Origin: Cordia subcordata
Taxonomy: Eukaryota > Streptophyta > Magnoliopsida > Boraginales > Cordiaceae
DNA length: 64,000 nt
Assembly (NCBI GenBank): GCA_028554755.1
Contig: JAPTOF010000012.1
Span: 2,808,501-2,872,500, forward strand
Direction: 5' to 3'
The position numbers and the translations under genes were made by a program. Below, one piece after another: positions 48,408 to 58,193 of this stretch. Position 1 is the stretch's first letter. Each line of letters begins with the position of its first letter. The notes under the pieces were generated by a model, which saw only the letters and a program-made list of their open reading frames with translations, was not told where the DNA came from and made no database searches.

Positions 48408-49668
48408 CACGATTGGCATCTTCTTTTGGAATCTGTCGACATTTTTGATGATGTTTCAAGTTTCAACGACAGAATGTGCAGCAAATGGCAACATATAAAT
48501 ATCATAACAATTATAATACCTTTCATAATAAAACATTGATTACTCTTAATCAAAGTCTAAATGGGAAAATTTTCAATGAATTAGATTTGACTTTGTTATA
48601 ATAAGCGGAGCAAAATTATTGTCCTCTTTAAAATAATCTTCGCAATTCTCTCTATCTCTCTCTCTCTTCTTTTTCCTTTTTCTTCTTTTTTTTTTTATCT
48701 TTTTTCTTGTCCTGTTTGGTCATTACAGTAGTTCTCAAGTCGATTCGTTGAAATCTACAGCTCACCGTACGAGACTTAACTATAAAATTAAGCAAATTAA
48801 AGAGAAAATAACATCAGCGTTGGTGTGCTTTGATTTCGAGTTAAAGGAGATTTAGTGGATTAAGTCTAAAGCAATCCTTAATTGAAAACGAAGGAAACAA
48901 GTTTATGACTATTCCCAACACTAAGCAACCTAACCAAGAAACAACGAGAAGAAAACGATAGAAAAATAAAAAGTTTAAACCAAATAAAAAAATAAAAAAG
49001 AAGAAAGTAATCCATGGGCTTAAAAACCATTAACCGACGTAGGATTGGTCAGAGAGTAAATTCCGGACCTCTCGTATCGAGTCAAGAATATCATCTTTGT
49101 TAATGATGTCATCGTTGTTTATAGCACTATCACATCTTTTGGTTTGAGTGTTTTTTTTTTTTTTTTTAATTATCAAATAAATCATTATGACATTTTAGTG
49201 ATTGTAATTGAGATTTCTCTTGTGAGATTTCAGTATTTTAAAAGGACAATAACAACTGATTGGCCCAATCAATGTATTTGTGATAAGTTAACTGTTGATT
49301 GGGTGTTTAGTGTGCTGATGTTTTCTTAACGCACTTATACCTAGTATGCTTGGATCGTCCTCTAGCTTAATTCCCTGTCGCTGATGGAGTAATTTCAACA
49401 GCGTAAACTACTCTCAAAACCTTAAGCGTGGGCTAAGCTTTGTACATCACCTTTATCTTTATTATTTTGATATGCTATTTCACAAAAAAGAAAAGAAAAA
49501 AGAAAAGAAAATGAGAGTAGGTTAATATATGTATTTTTCTTGATCAACCCAAAGTCACTTCTAGACAAAGTGAAAAAGAAAGAAAACGTGGGGACTTACG
49601 AGGAACAGAAATTATCGCGTCTGGTGGCGACTGATCATGTTGATCAGAGTTGAAGACCTAAGAATTAA
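47973..49668 (+). repeat. Segmental duplication block X, copy 2
   Basis: Paralogue of 35621-38192. It lacks the hAT MITE and the Tourist-like MITE of copy 1, and carries instead a long (AT)n expansion at 48362-48403 where copy 1 has only ACATATATAAATC. The empty hAT site AAGTTAAC is at 49285-49292. Confidence 0.85.
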
Positions 49669-49766
49669 GTCAAAATAACCATTTTTCCATTTCAATCGGC
49701 TCTCATTAAGTCATTATGAATCATGATAATGTCAAAGTGCATATATATATATATATATATTATATA

Positions 49767-50205
49767 TTAACTCTACTTTTCCAATAAAATTTTGAACAAT
49801 GACATAGATTATTAAAAAGTGTGATATTTGGTCCATGCGTATTTGAGAATGAGAACAAAGAAATTAGAAACGATTGGAGGAGAGAAGTTTTTTTTCCCCA
49901 TGCCTATAGAAAAACAAGCATTTGTTAACTCCTCTTTCTATTTTCCAAAACAAAAATTGAGTTCTTTCTCTTTTTCCCTTTCCTTTTTTATTCTACTAAT
50001 TTACAAACAATAAATTTTTATTATTCTACACGCAGGCGTAAATATTTGTAACAAGGATTAGGATATATAATTCAGTTCCTAAAGCTTTCTCCATTTGTTT
50101 GTTTCCCATGCATTGCACTTATACGTAATTTCGAATTGCTTAATTAGTGTTGTCATATGTAGGGATATTATTTATTTAATTTAAGACCATAAATTTTGTA
50201 TATAG
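49767..50205 (+). repeat. Duplicated block Y, copy 2
   Basis: Paralogue of 43853-44186, lying directly after block X copy 2. No TATA box or gene follows here. An (AT)n run at 49741-49760 precedes it. Confidence 0.8.
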
Positions 50206-50323
50206 AATCGCATCTCATGTTCCATTTTAGATCAAGTGTGACGTTAAAATTTTTAATTACAAAAAAAAATTAAAATGTTTGCTTGCATGTTAAATATGGA
50301 TATTATATATTGTGCTGCATATA

Positions 50324-50657
50324 TCTATACTATATAATAAAGCAAAATAAGTTATAATTTTGTACTACCAAGTAACGCTCTATATGACAAGTTTTCTATA
50401 ATTACTTATCAATTAATTAAAGATGCCCATTCTTAGATCATTTTTTATTTTTCATCATTTATTTAGTTTCATTCATGTATTAAATATTTTAATTTAATTA
50501 ATATTAGGTCCTTTCTTTATATATATTACCATTGTTTTATTAATTCTATAGTATATAATTGTTTTAATAACTATTTAGTAAGATGCAAAAGTTCTATAGT
50601 TTTAATATATCCATTTACATTTGTCGCTCTCCGTACATCACACGGGTATCACACTAG
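50324..50657 (+). mobile_element. Non-autonomous Helitron, 334 bp
   Basis: It starts TCTATACTATATAATAAAGC after A and ends with the stem CCGTACATCACACGG, a spacer and CTAG before T, the canonical Helitron ends with A-T insertion and no target duplication. It shares its length and interior with the copy at 4653-4975. Confidence 0.8.
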
Positions 50658-50660
50658 TAA

Positions 50661-50878
50661 TCTATATATACATGTGTGTGTGTGCGCGCGCGTCTTTTTT
50701 ATAAATTTGTCCCTCTTCCTCACTATATGTTAAAAATTGTTGTTTAAACAACATGAAATATATATTTTGTATTATAAAATTTTATGTATTCTAAATTACA
50801 ATTTCTGAAATGTTAGCTATTAAATTTCGTGATGTAAATCTTATATAGTATCCGTACATTACACGGGGACAAGACTAG
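50661..50878 (+). mobile_element. Second Helitron 3' end abutting the first
   Basis: CCGTACATTACACGG then GACAAGACTAG/T at 50853-50878 repeats the terminus of the element just to its left. The 5' end may be TCTATATATACATG at 50661, which would make a 218-bp element; a TG/CG dinucleotide run (50675-50692) lies inside. The arrangement suggests nested or tandem insertion, or one element with two alternative 3' ends. Confidence 0.5.
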
Positions 50879-52130
50879 TAAATCAATAAGATCAGAAGGT
50901 TCTAAAGCGCCAACCATAACACAGGCATGGAGTCTTTTGGCGTGGGTGGCCTGAAGGAAGAGGCGAGGTGTCTAGAAGAGTAGGAAACCTCGGAAATGTA
51001 GCGCTTCATAATTAATTTTCCGCCTTGTAAAAGTAGCCTCCGATGTTGTTTAATGTTTAGGCAGCAGAGACAATGGCCTCTTTTTTCGTTTGACTGTTCA
51101 AATCACCTACAGTTTTCTAGAAGGAATTCGTCATTTCTCCTATTATTGGCTATCTTTTTTTTAATTTTTACTTTTTTAATACAGAAGCTTCTGATGTTGA
51201 CAATTTTGACGCAGACTTTCCCGTGTTTTAGTGCGTGATATTCTTGGACGAGTAATCTGGAAACTAGCTAGAGGCCGGATCACTTTGTACAATAAGTGAT
51301 AGTTGGGTCGGAATTAAGAAATAGTTTAATTGATTGAAATTATCTTTACTAAGTGTGAATTTATGGGTCTAATCCAATAGGGTGGGGGTTTAATGCAAAA
51401 AAAAAAAAAAAAAGTGATAATTGATTTGCCACTAGCCCATCTCAGCTAAATCAGCTTTTGTTTTCTGAATCGCCTGTTAATGGGATCTTGAAAGCAAGTT
51501 TTATTCCATGTTAATGGATTTATTGTCCACAAAAAAAAAAAAAAAAAAATCTACAGTTACCTAAATAGCTTCCAGTTCTAGATACATTGCCAGCAGAAAC
51601 TATCGGTATTAAATATGCCTGCAGTGTAGGAATCATTTTACCCGGTTTACTCCTCCTATGCTAACCAACGCACACTCTGTTTAACGGGACCATCGGAAAC
51701 CTTATGGGACGGACACTCTGACTAAGATCATTTCTTAATCTTTGTCATTGAATCAAACCCCAAGATTTTTCTCGCAAGAGTATTGAAGAATCAAGCCGAT
51801 CATCCCCATTAGCACTCACCCTTCATCCATTGGCTTGATTGATTAACTTCCTAGGCTCAGGCACATGAGAAGCCCAAGTAACTTCGTGGTAGATTGAGTC
51901 GCTAAACAATCATTAGGCCAGTCTGATTGAATGTGGGACATCTTTCTCTTACCAACGAACATTGTCTTCAATTACTTTAATTTTCTACCTTCTAAGATTG
52001 ATTGGGTAGCTCACATTAACAAAAGATCAGCTTTTTAATCCACCAAAAGACACTTGAGATAATCACGTCTACAGTTGGAACTGCGTTTCCACTATATGTT
52101 CACAAATCACATCTACATTTCAGAATTGAA
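50879..52130. other. Intergenic DNA, no supported gene
   Basis: 50900-51060 is less AT-rich but has no frame I can support. Poly-A tracts at 51397-51414 and 51531-51549 bracket about 120 bp of unique sequence. The last part leads into the 3' flank of the second RMA gene. Confidence 0.4.
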
Positions 52131-52235
52131 GATGTAAAGACTCTTTTGTATTTGTTACAAGATGCTGATTTCTATCAACTACTTGTGTGCTAGTACTATC
52201 ATCTCTACAAGAATACAAGAAATGTCTGGATATGA

Positions 52236-52952
52236 TCAAAACAAAAGAAGGCATAACACCATACAACAGAATAGGAAGAAACATATTCTGCTGAGTGATC
52301 TATCAACCGCCATCATACGTCTTCTCATTCTCCGGCTGGTTGTGCCGGCTAGATTGTAAGAGTTTGGATATGTATACAGAGTGGCTTCTGAGTTCCCAAA
52401 CATCCCAATCATCGGTTGAGATAAATCTGTTCCTGTGCCACCAGGGCCGAGCACCGGTGAAGCCATGTAGCCGCCGGGGTAAGCATAGTATTCCTGATGC
52501 GGCTGAAGGTGATTCAGATGATGAAGTTGCTGAGCAGGGTGCGAATCCGTGCATGGCCTTTGGGGTCTTTTTGGGATGTCCATACCAAAGTCAGGAGCCT
52601 TTCTGTCGGATGAATTCGTACTCTGGCCGCGGCCATAGAGAGGAATTAGTGTTTTCTCCGAGATTTCGGCCTTGCAGACAGGGCACTGGGGTTCTTGATG
52701 GTCAGGTTTCTCAGAGGAGATGGTCTGGCAATGAATCCATTTGTAAATGCAGGGCCAACAATACATGTGACCACAAAATGTGACTACTGGATCTTGCAAA
52801 GAGTCCAGGCAGATGTTACAATCAAAACCACCTGAATCATTATTACCATCATCATCCTCGGACACCTCAACTGGTGCTGATTTGGAATTCTTCCAATTCT
52901 TCAGTGGTGATCCATCATCATTCAACTCATACTGTTGAAAGTACTGTTCCAT
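52236..52952 (-). CDS. RMA-type RING E3 ubiquitin ligase, ER membrane-anchored (copy 2)
   Basis: One coding exon, 238 residues. The C3HC4 RING (about residues 44-93, beginning [19 protein letters not shown], ending QCPVCKAEI) is followed by LIPLYGRG. The tail anchor [17 protein letters not shown] is identical to that of copy 1 at 27570-28319. The middle has diverged: this copy has a histidine/glutamine-rich insert ([16 protein letters not shown]) and lacks other residues. The role is as for copy 1: ER-membrane ubiquitin ligase of the RMA/RNF5 family. Open frames and splice sites intact in both suggest both copies are functional. Confidence 0.93.
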   Translation of the reverse strand: MEQYFQQYELNDDGSPLKNWKNSKSAPVEVSEDDDGNNDSGGFDCNICLDSLQDPVVTFCGHMYCWPCIYKWIHCQTISSEKPDHQEPQCPVCKAEISEKTLIPLYGRGQSTNSSDRKAPDFGMDIPKRPQRPCTDSHPAQQLHHLNHLQPHQEYYAYPGGYMASPVLGPGGTGTDLSQPMIGMFGNSEATLYTYPNSYNLAGTTSRRMRRRMMAVDRSLSRICFFLFCCMVLCLLLF

Positions 52953-52995
52953 GGCTAATTTCTGTTCCTTGATTATCTCTTTGAGCTAACAATGC

Positions 52996-53320
52996 CTGAA
53001 AAAATCATCCACCATACACAAAAATGGTAAGATTCCAAAATTATTGTTCTTTTAATAGGAAGAAAAAGTGAAAACTTAGTAAAAGGGTGCCATTGTTTGG
53101 TCACATAGGTACTGATAATCTCCACAATAACACAAACATCTACAATCTTTTCTCGATCAAAAATCAAAACTTTACATCAAATTCTTCCTACCCAGAAACA
53201 ATAAACTATAGTATTCTCATATACACCTTCCATACAATAACATTGTTCACATATATGTGTTACAGACACGCACAAACACACATAGAAGGAATCAGGAAAA
53301 GAGGAGAAGATGATACATAC
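52996..53320 (-). other. 5'-UTR intron of RMA copy 2
   Basis: The acceptor TTTTTTCAG/GCATTGTTAG (exon from 52995) and donor TTTCG/GTATGTATC (exon to 53321) bound a 325-bp intron, shorter than the 1020-bp intron in copy 1 but in the same place. Confidence 0.7.
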
Positions 53321-53381
53321 CGAAATAAAAGAAAAGTTTTCGCCTTTTTACAAATTATACAGCTCAATGGATACTTTGATG

Positions 53382-53382
<1 letters not shown>

Positions 53383-53414
<32 letters not shown>
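53383..53414 (-). repeat. (GA)n / (CT)n microsatellite in the RMA copy 2 leader
   Basis: About 16 GA units (CT on the transcribed strand) lie in the leader exon of copy 2. The leader of copy 1 lacks this tract. CT-rich leaders are common in plants and may affect expression. Confidence 0.75.
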
Positions 53415-53418
<4 letters not shown>

Positions 53419-53517
53419 GTTATACGTAGAAGTGCGTTTCTGCAGCTTGTGATGGAGAAAAGGGTGCGAGGATTGCGTGAAAATGTCTGCGATGGTGGAA
53501 GCTGTTGCCTTTTGCTG

Positions 53518-53528
53518 TCTATATATGG
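53518..53528 (-). promoter_or_regulatory. TATA box of RMA copy 2
   Basis: CCATATATAGA on the minus strand, just upstream of the leader exon and in the place equivalent to the copy 1 TATA box at 29546. Confidence 0.6.
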
Positions 53529-53529
53529 A

Positions 53530-54814
53530 TTGTGTGTCAGTGTGTGTGTGTGTGAGAGAGAGAGAGATTTTACTCGTATGTTTTTTTTTTTCTATGTAAA
53601 AATTGTGCCTGGAATTGTTGTCGATAAACACACCACGCTATCCCTTTGCGTATGACGTGGCTCTCCATGTGCGTATACTATGCTTTCTTTTTCCCTGATT
53701 ACGTGTTGCCTTTCGTTTTCTGTTTTCTAGAAAGTCTCTTCTACTTTGTTTTTTCCCCTTGGGGAATTATGTGCTTAATGAACATATGTTGTATTTGCGT
53801 ATGACTTTACAATAACAAAAATACTTATTTTATTTGATATTTATATAAAAATTATGATTTTTTCTAAATTTTAATGAAATATTTGTGATCAGATATTTTA
53901 TTTATAATTATAAAAATAATTTAATAATAAATTACTTATATTTTATTGAATAAAAGATATTGTCTGTATTAAATTTTGATAAGATGCTTATAGTAACATG
54001 TTTTATATTTTATAAGATAAGAGACAATAAAGATTTTCACTTTTACGTTAATTAGATAAGTATTTTATGGTAAACTTATTTCAAACACAGCACTAGTAGG
54101 GCTTGATTCTTGAATTATTAAAAGGAAAAAAAAAAAGGAAAATCTATATTTCTCTCTGGGATTATTTTGTATAACTTTGTTTCTGATAAGATGCTTGTCC
54201 TGATTTATACTCTATGTTCGCATAAGAGAGTTATCGAAGTCACTACGTATTTTCATTTAATTTTATTTTTCTTTTCTCCTGCGAAGTAAAAAGTATGATC
54301 GGCACTTGTGAAACATGATATTCACCACTTCATTACTAATCATTTAAATTAAAAACTTTTATGAAATTAGTTTTTTATCATCAATTTACATGTGTAATTA
54401 TAGCCACGACATCAATTGGATAGAACCAAAGTCTTGTGATTGTTTTAATTTATTAAATAATGGCCAGTTAACTTGACATCATAAACTATCGAGATGCTAG
54501 GATTCTATTTGTAATGTAAGACCAATAAAAAGGCTATTTTAATAATTTTATTCCTGTTATTGGTTTAGTCATAGAGACAAAATCACGAGATAATATTTCT
54601 TAAGTGATTTTCTTTTTCACCCCTCTCTTTTATGTCGTTTACACACGGTAGTGTAATCTCATAGGAGGAATGAGATCATATCTCAACACCTCAAAGAAAT
54701 TAAAATTAGTTTTGAGTGATGGCAATGTGACATTCAATATGATATTTCGCCTTGAATTATATTTATTTAAATTCTAAGTTTCAGGCTTTTATTGCTATTG
54801 CACCTCCAGACCAG
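53530..54814. other. Upstream region and AT-rich intergenic DNA
   Basis: This includes the presumed promoter of RMA copy 2 (GA and TG repeats near 53535-53565) and then AT-rich sequence without a gene I can support. Confidence 0.4.
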
Positions 54815-56524
54815 GATGCCTTTGTTTGGTAATATTATGCATCAACTCTAAGGCAACATGTTCTAGGATTAAGATTCCCTCATATTAAGACTTGACCATT
54901 CATAGATGAATAAAAATATCTCAACCATGTATGTTAAATTTTTTAAAAAAAATTTCTCCCTCCCATTACCCACTTTTTCTGAAAGTGGATCTCAGATAAA
55001 TGGTTGAGATAATTTTAACCAATACATGAATGGTTAAAATAATTCTCTCATATCAATATGAGAAAAATTTTGATATGAGAAGATCTTGATCCCATGTTCT
55101 AACCTTACTTGATGAAAATTCCTAACCTTTGATTCTATCAATTGTTTGACTCATGTGGATAAAAAACAATAGGATCTTTTCCTAAATGACTCAAATGATT
55201 CATAGACTCAAAGAATAATGCCTTGTTTATTGACAGAAAATTAAATTTATTTTTAAACTTTTTTATAGAAAACAAAAAATAGAATAACTTGTTTGCCAAG
55301 TAAAATTTTCTAAATTAGAAATGGAAAATATTTTTTCAAAATTTGCAAATTAAAGAAGAGTTGTGAGAGATAACTATAAGTTATTTTCTAGAATGTTCTT
55401 CAATAAAATTGGAGAATTTTCTAACAATTTTCTACTAAGAAAATACGCCTAAAAATTTGAAACACTAAATTAGTGATTCTTGGTTCAATTCCCTTTATTA
55501 TCTTTTTTTTTCTTTTTTTTTTCTTTTTAACTTCACCTAACCCTTATTCAACATATAATTAATTCTTTAATTTAATTTTACACAATCAACTAACACCTTA
55601 TTTCTAACACTTATCCATCTCAAACATATAATTTTCATATTATTAATATTTATTGATAACAAGAAAAAAGAATAACAATTAATTTAATAATGACAACACT
55701 TGAATTAAATAATCCTAAACTTAATCTTTCTTAAACATATTACTTTTTAATGGGGAAAATAATTTTAAACTTTAGAATGCATTTTCTAGTTTTTTCTACG
55801 AAAAGTTTTTTGAAAGATATTAACAAATAAACATACTTTCTAGTTTTGCAAAGGAGAAAATTATTTTCTATTTTCAATTGACAAATGCATTTTTAAATTT
55901 TTTCTTCAAAAAATGAGAACTGCAATTTATTAGAAAATTGGAGTTAAAAAACAGAAAACAAATTTCTAAATAAGGCCTAACTATATGGGGGTTTGAACCC
56001 TTCAACTTGTTTTTGTGGATGTTGCTAATAGAATTAGTATATTTCTATTTATGTATATACAAATACTAGAGAATTTGAGAGTTTAGGATATATATTAATG
56101 GTATAGGATTCTAGGTAGACGTTTGATTTGCAATCTTTTTGTTATGGAATGAAAAGGTCTTTCTTGTCCATAAAAAATCATTGAAGCGTTTCGTAAATTT
56201 TGTCACTTTTCTGCACCCAATGGAATTATTTTGTAAATGCAAAAGCTTTATAGGCGAAAATTTGCAAGAGAAGACAAACTAAAACCCGAAATGTTAACAA
56301 AAAGAGTCGAAGATATATTAGACTATATTTGTACGATTAGGAAAGTACCTCGTACCTTCTTGTTTTCCGCAAATTATATCTGCAAAAGCTTTACAGGAGA
56401 AAATTTGCAAGAGAAGACAAACTAAAACGCGAAATGTTGACAAAAAGAGTCAAAAGATATATTAGACTATATTTGTACGATTAGGAAAGTACCTCTTACC
56501 TTCCTGTTTTTCCACAAATTATAC
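54815..56524 (+). repeat. Duplicated block Z, copy 2, ending in a 143-bp tandem duplication
   Basis: 54815 onward matches 32158 onward (CCTTTGTTTGGTAA-ATTATGCATCA). At 56238-56380 and 56381-56524 two 143-bp units repeat almost exactly, each starting TGCAAAAGCTTTA and containing GAAAATTTGCAAGAGAAGAC; a diverged single unit is at about 32690-32800. The intervening DNA is AT-rich with no gene. Confidence 0.75.
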
Positions 56525-56659
56525 CATTATATGTAGAAGCACATAGTATATGTAGGAGCACATAGGAAAAATTTTTATTTTTAACCCTATTTTTTAATTT
56601 GCTTAAAAAAATAACCCAGTTTTGAGAGAAGTTGTAAAATTAGACCTTTCGAAATAAAG

Positions 56660-57056
56660 AAGTTCGACCTCGAACTAGCAAAGTTCGAATATCTACAGGA
56701 TACTTATTTTCACAAATTTCGAACAATGCTCATTCGATTTCGAACTTGATAAGTTTGACTAAATGATTCGAACTACAGAAGCTCGAAATCGAACTTCTTA
56801 AGTTCGACTGCGTGGATCTCAGAATCCGAATAAGGCAAGCTGACCGTTTTCGAAATTCGAAAGTTCGAATGCGCACCTATCGGAGTAACTCCCGCTACAC
56901 GTAACAGACAGGGCATTAAAGCATGATCTCGAAGTTTGAAGCCGAGATTTATAAACTCGATATCGAAGTTCTGAAGTTCGAAATAGCAGAAATCGAACTT
57001 CAGAAGTTCGAAATCTATATGGTTGTTCCTTGACGTCGAACTTCTGAAGTTCGACA
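56660..57056. repeat. Left array of 19-bp palindromes in the Mutator-like element
   Basis: TCGAACTTCAGAAGTTCGA (about 56993) and TCGAACTTCTGAAGTTCGA (about 57035) are perfect palindromes around one base; half-sites and degraded copies (GAAGTTCGA, TCGAACTT) continue leftward to about 56668. The same motif fills 63570-63965. They are likely terminal or subterminal repeats, plausibly transposase-binding sites. Confidence 0.85.
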
Positions 57057-57062
57057 TGTCTA

Positions 57063-57074
57063 CTATTTATACCC
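57063..57074 (+). promoter_or_regulatory. TATA-like box of the PMD gene
   Basis: CTATTTATACCC lies directly after the palindrome array and is followed by a CT-rich stretch typical of a plant leader (CTCCTCTCCC and CTTCCTCTCC). Confidence 0.5.
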
Positions 57075-57213
57075 CCGACCCAATCCCTCCTCTCCCAGTC
57101 GAAATCTCCTTCCTCTCCAACTCTCTCTGATCCTTCTCTCATTTTTCTCCTACCCAACCTGGAAATCTACAAGAAAATTTTTTTTTCACATCCTAGGATT
57201 TTGCCTAAATCTT

Positions 57214-58161
57214 GTAAGTTTACTTTTTTTTTTTTGTTTTGTATCGAATTTATTTGTTTTAATGTGTTTGTTTGTTTAATTTATATGTTGCTTAATATGT
57301 TAAATTTTGAAATTATATGTTAATTATATGTTGCTTAATACGTTAAATTTAAAAATTAAATTATTGTTTATTTTAGTGGAATATTAATCATGTTGGTTTA
57401 TTTTATATGTTAATTATATGTTGCATATCATGTTAAATTTCAAAATTAGACTATTGTTTATTTTAGTGGAATATTAATTATGTTGGTTTATTTTATATGT
57501 TAATTATATGTTGATTTATTTTTGGAATATTAATCATTTTATGATGATGGGATATATTAATTATTGTGCATATAATTAGTGTGAATTTATAAATATTAGA
57601 AAATTTAGGTACTAGTTATTTAATTAGTATGAATGTAGAAAAATTAAAATAATATGAATTTAAAAAAATGAGCAAAATTAAACTTGTAGGCACATAATTA
57701 GTAACTGACGGTAGAGTTTTAGTGGCGTTGTAGGATTAATTATTCAATTAATCCTATGGAGTTTTAGGGTTTTAGTGGACTTTTAGGATTAATTACGTTA
57801 ATTATTAGTCAATTTAAGATGAAGTTATGTATTAATTAAGTATTAAACTTGTAGTTCTAAACTATTTAATATGAATTTTTATAAAATTTAAATAATATAA
57901 AATTTAAGAAATGAGAAAATTAAAGTTATAGGGTATATAGTCATTAACTGAAGTTAGGGTTTTAGTGGAGTTTTAGGATTAATTATGTTCATTATTAGTC
58001 TTTTTAAGATGAAGTGATATATTAGTTAAATATTAAAGTTGTAGTGCTAAACTAATTAGTATTAAATTTTTTGAAATTTAGATAATGTTAAAAATTATTA
58101 ATTTTATTTGTTGTGCAAATACTCACTTATACGTTTTTTTTTTAATTTACTTAATGCTCGT
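57214..58161 (+). other. Probable leader intron of the PMD gene, with internal tandem repeats
   Basis: AATCTT/GTAAGT at 57213 is a strong donor, and GCTCGTAG/GATC at 58163 (or a second one 16 bases on) an acceptor. Inside, TATTGTTTATTTTAGTGGAA units repeat with a period of about 110 bp (57360-57540), and AGTTTTAGGATTAATTA units repeat in 57715-58080. Confidence 0.55.
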
Positions 58162-58193
58162 AGGATCTATGGCTTGTAGGATCTATGGCTCAT
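58162..58193 (+). repeat. 16-bp tandem duplication over the PMD start
   Basis: AGGATCTATGGCTTGT and AGGATCTATGGCTCAT stand in tandem, so there are two ATGs and two possible splice acceptors 16 bases apart. Only the second ATG (58185) opens the PMD frame. Confidence 0.8.

Noticed and set aside
53087..53655. Open frames across the GA and TG repeats of the RMA copy 2 leader
   Set aside because: Microsatellite translation; the region is explained as leader exon and leader intron.
56773..57157. Minus-strand frames with repeated FELLKFDF / FELQNFDIEF
   Set aside because: These come from reading the 19-bp palindromes as codons; they are not a gene.
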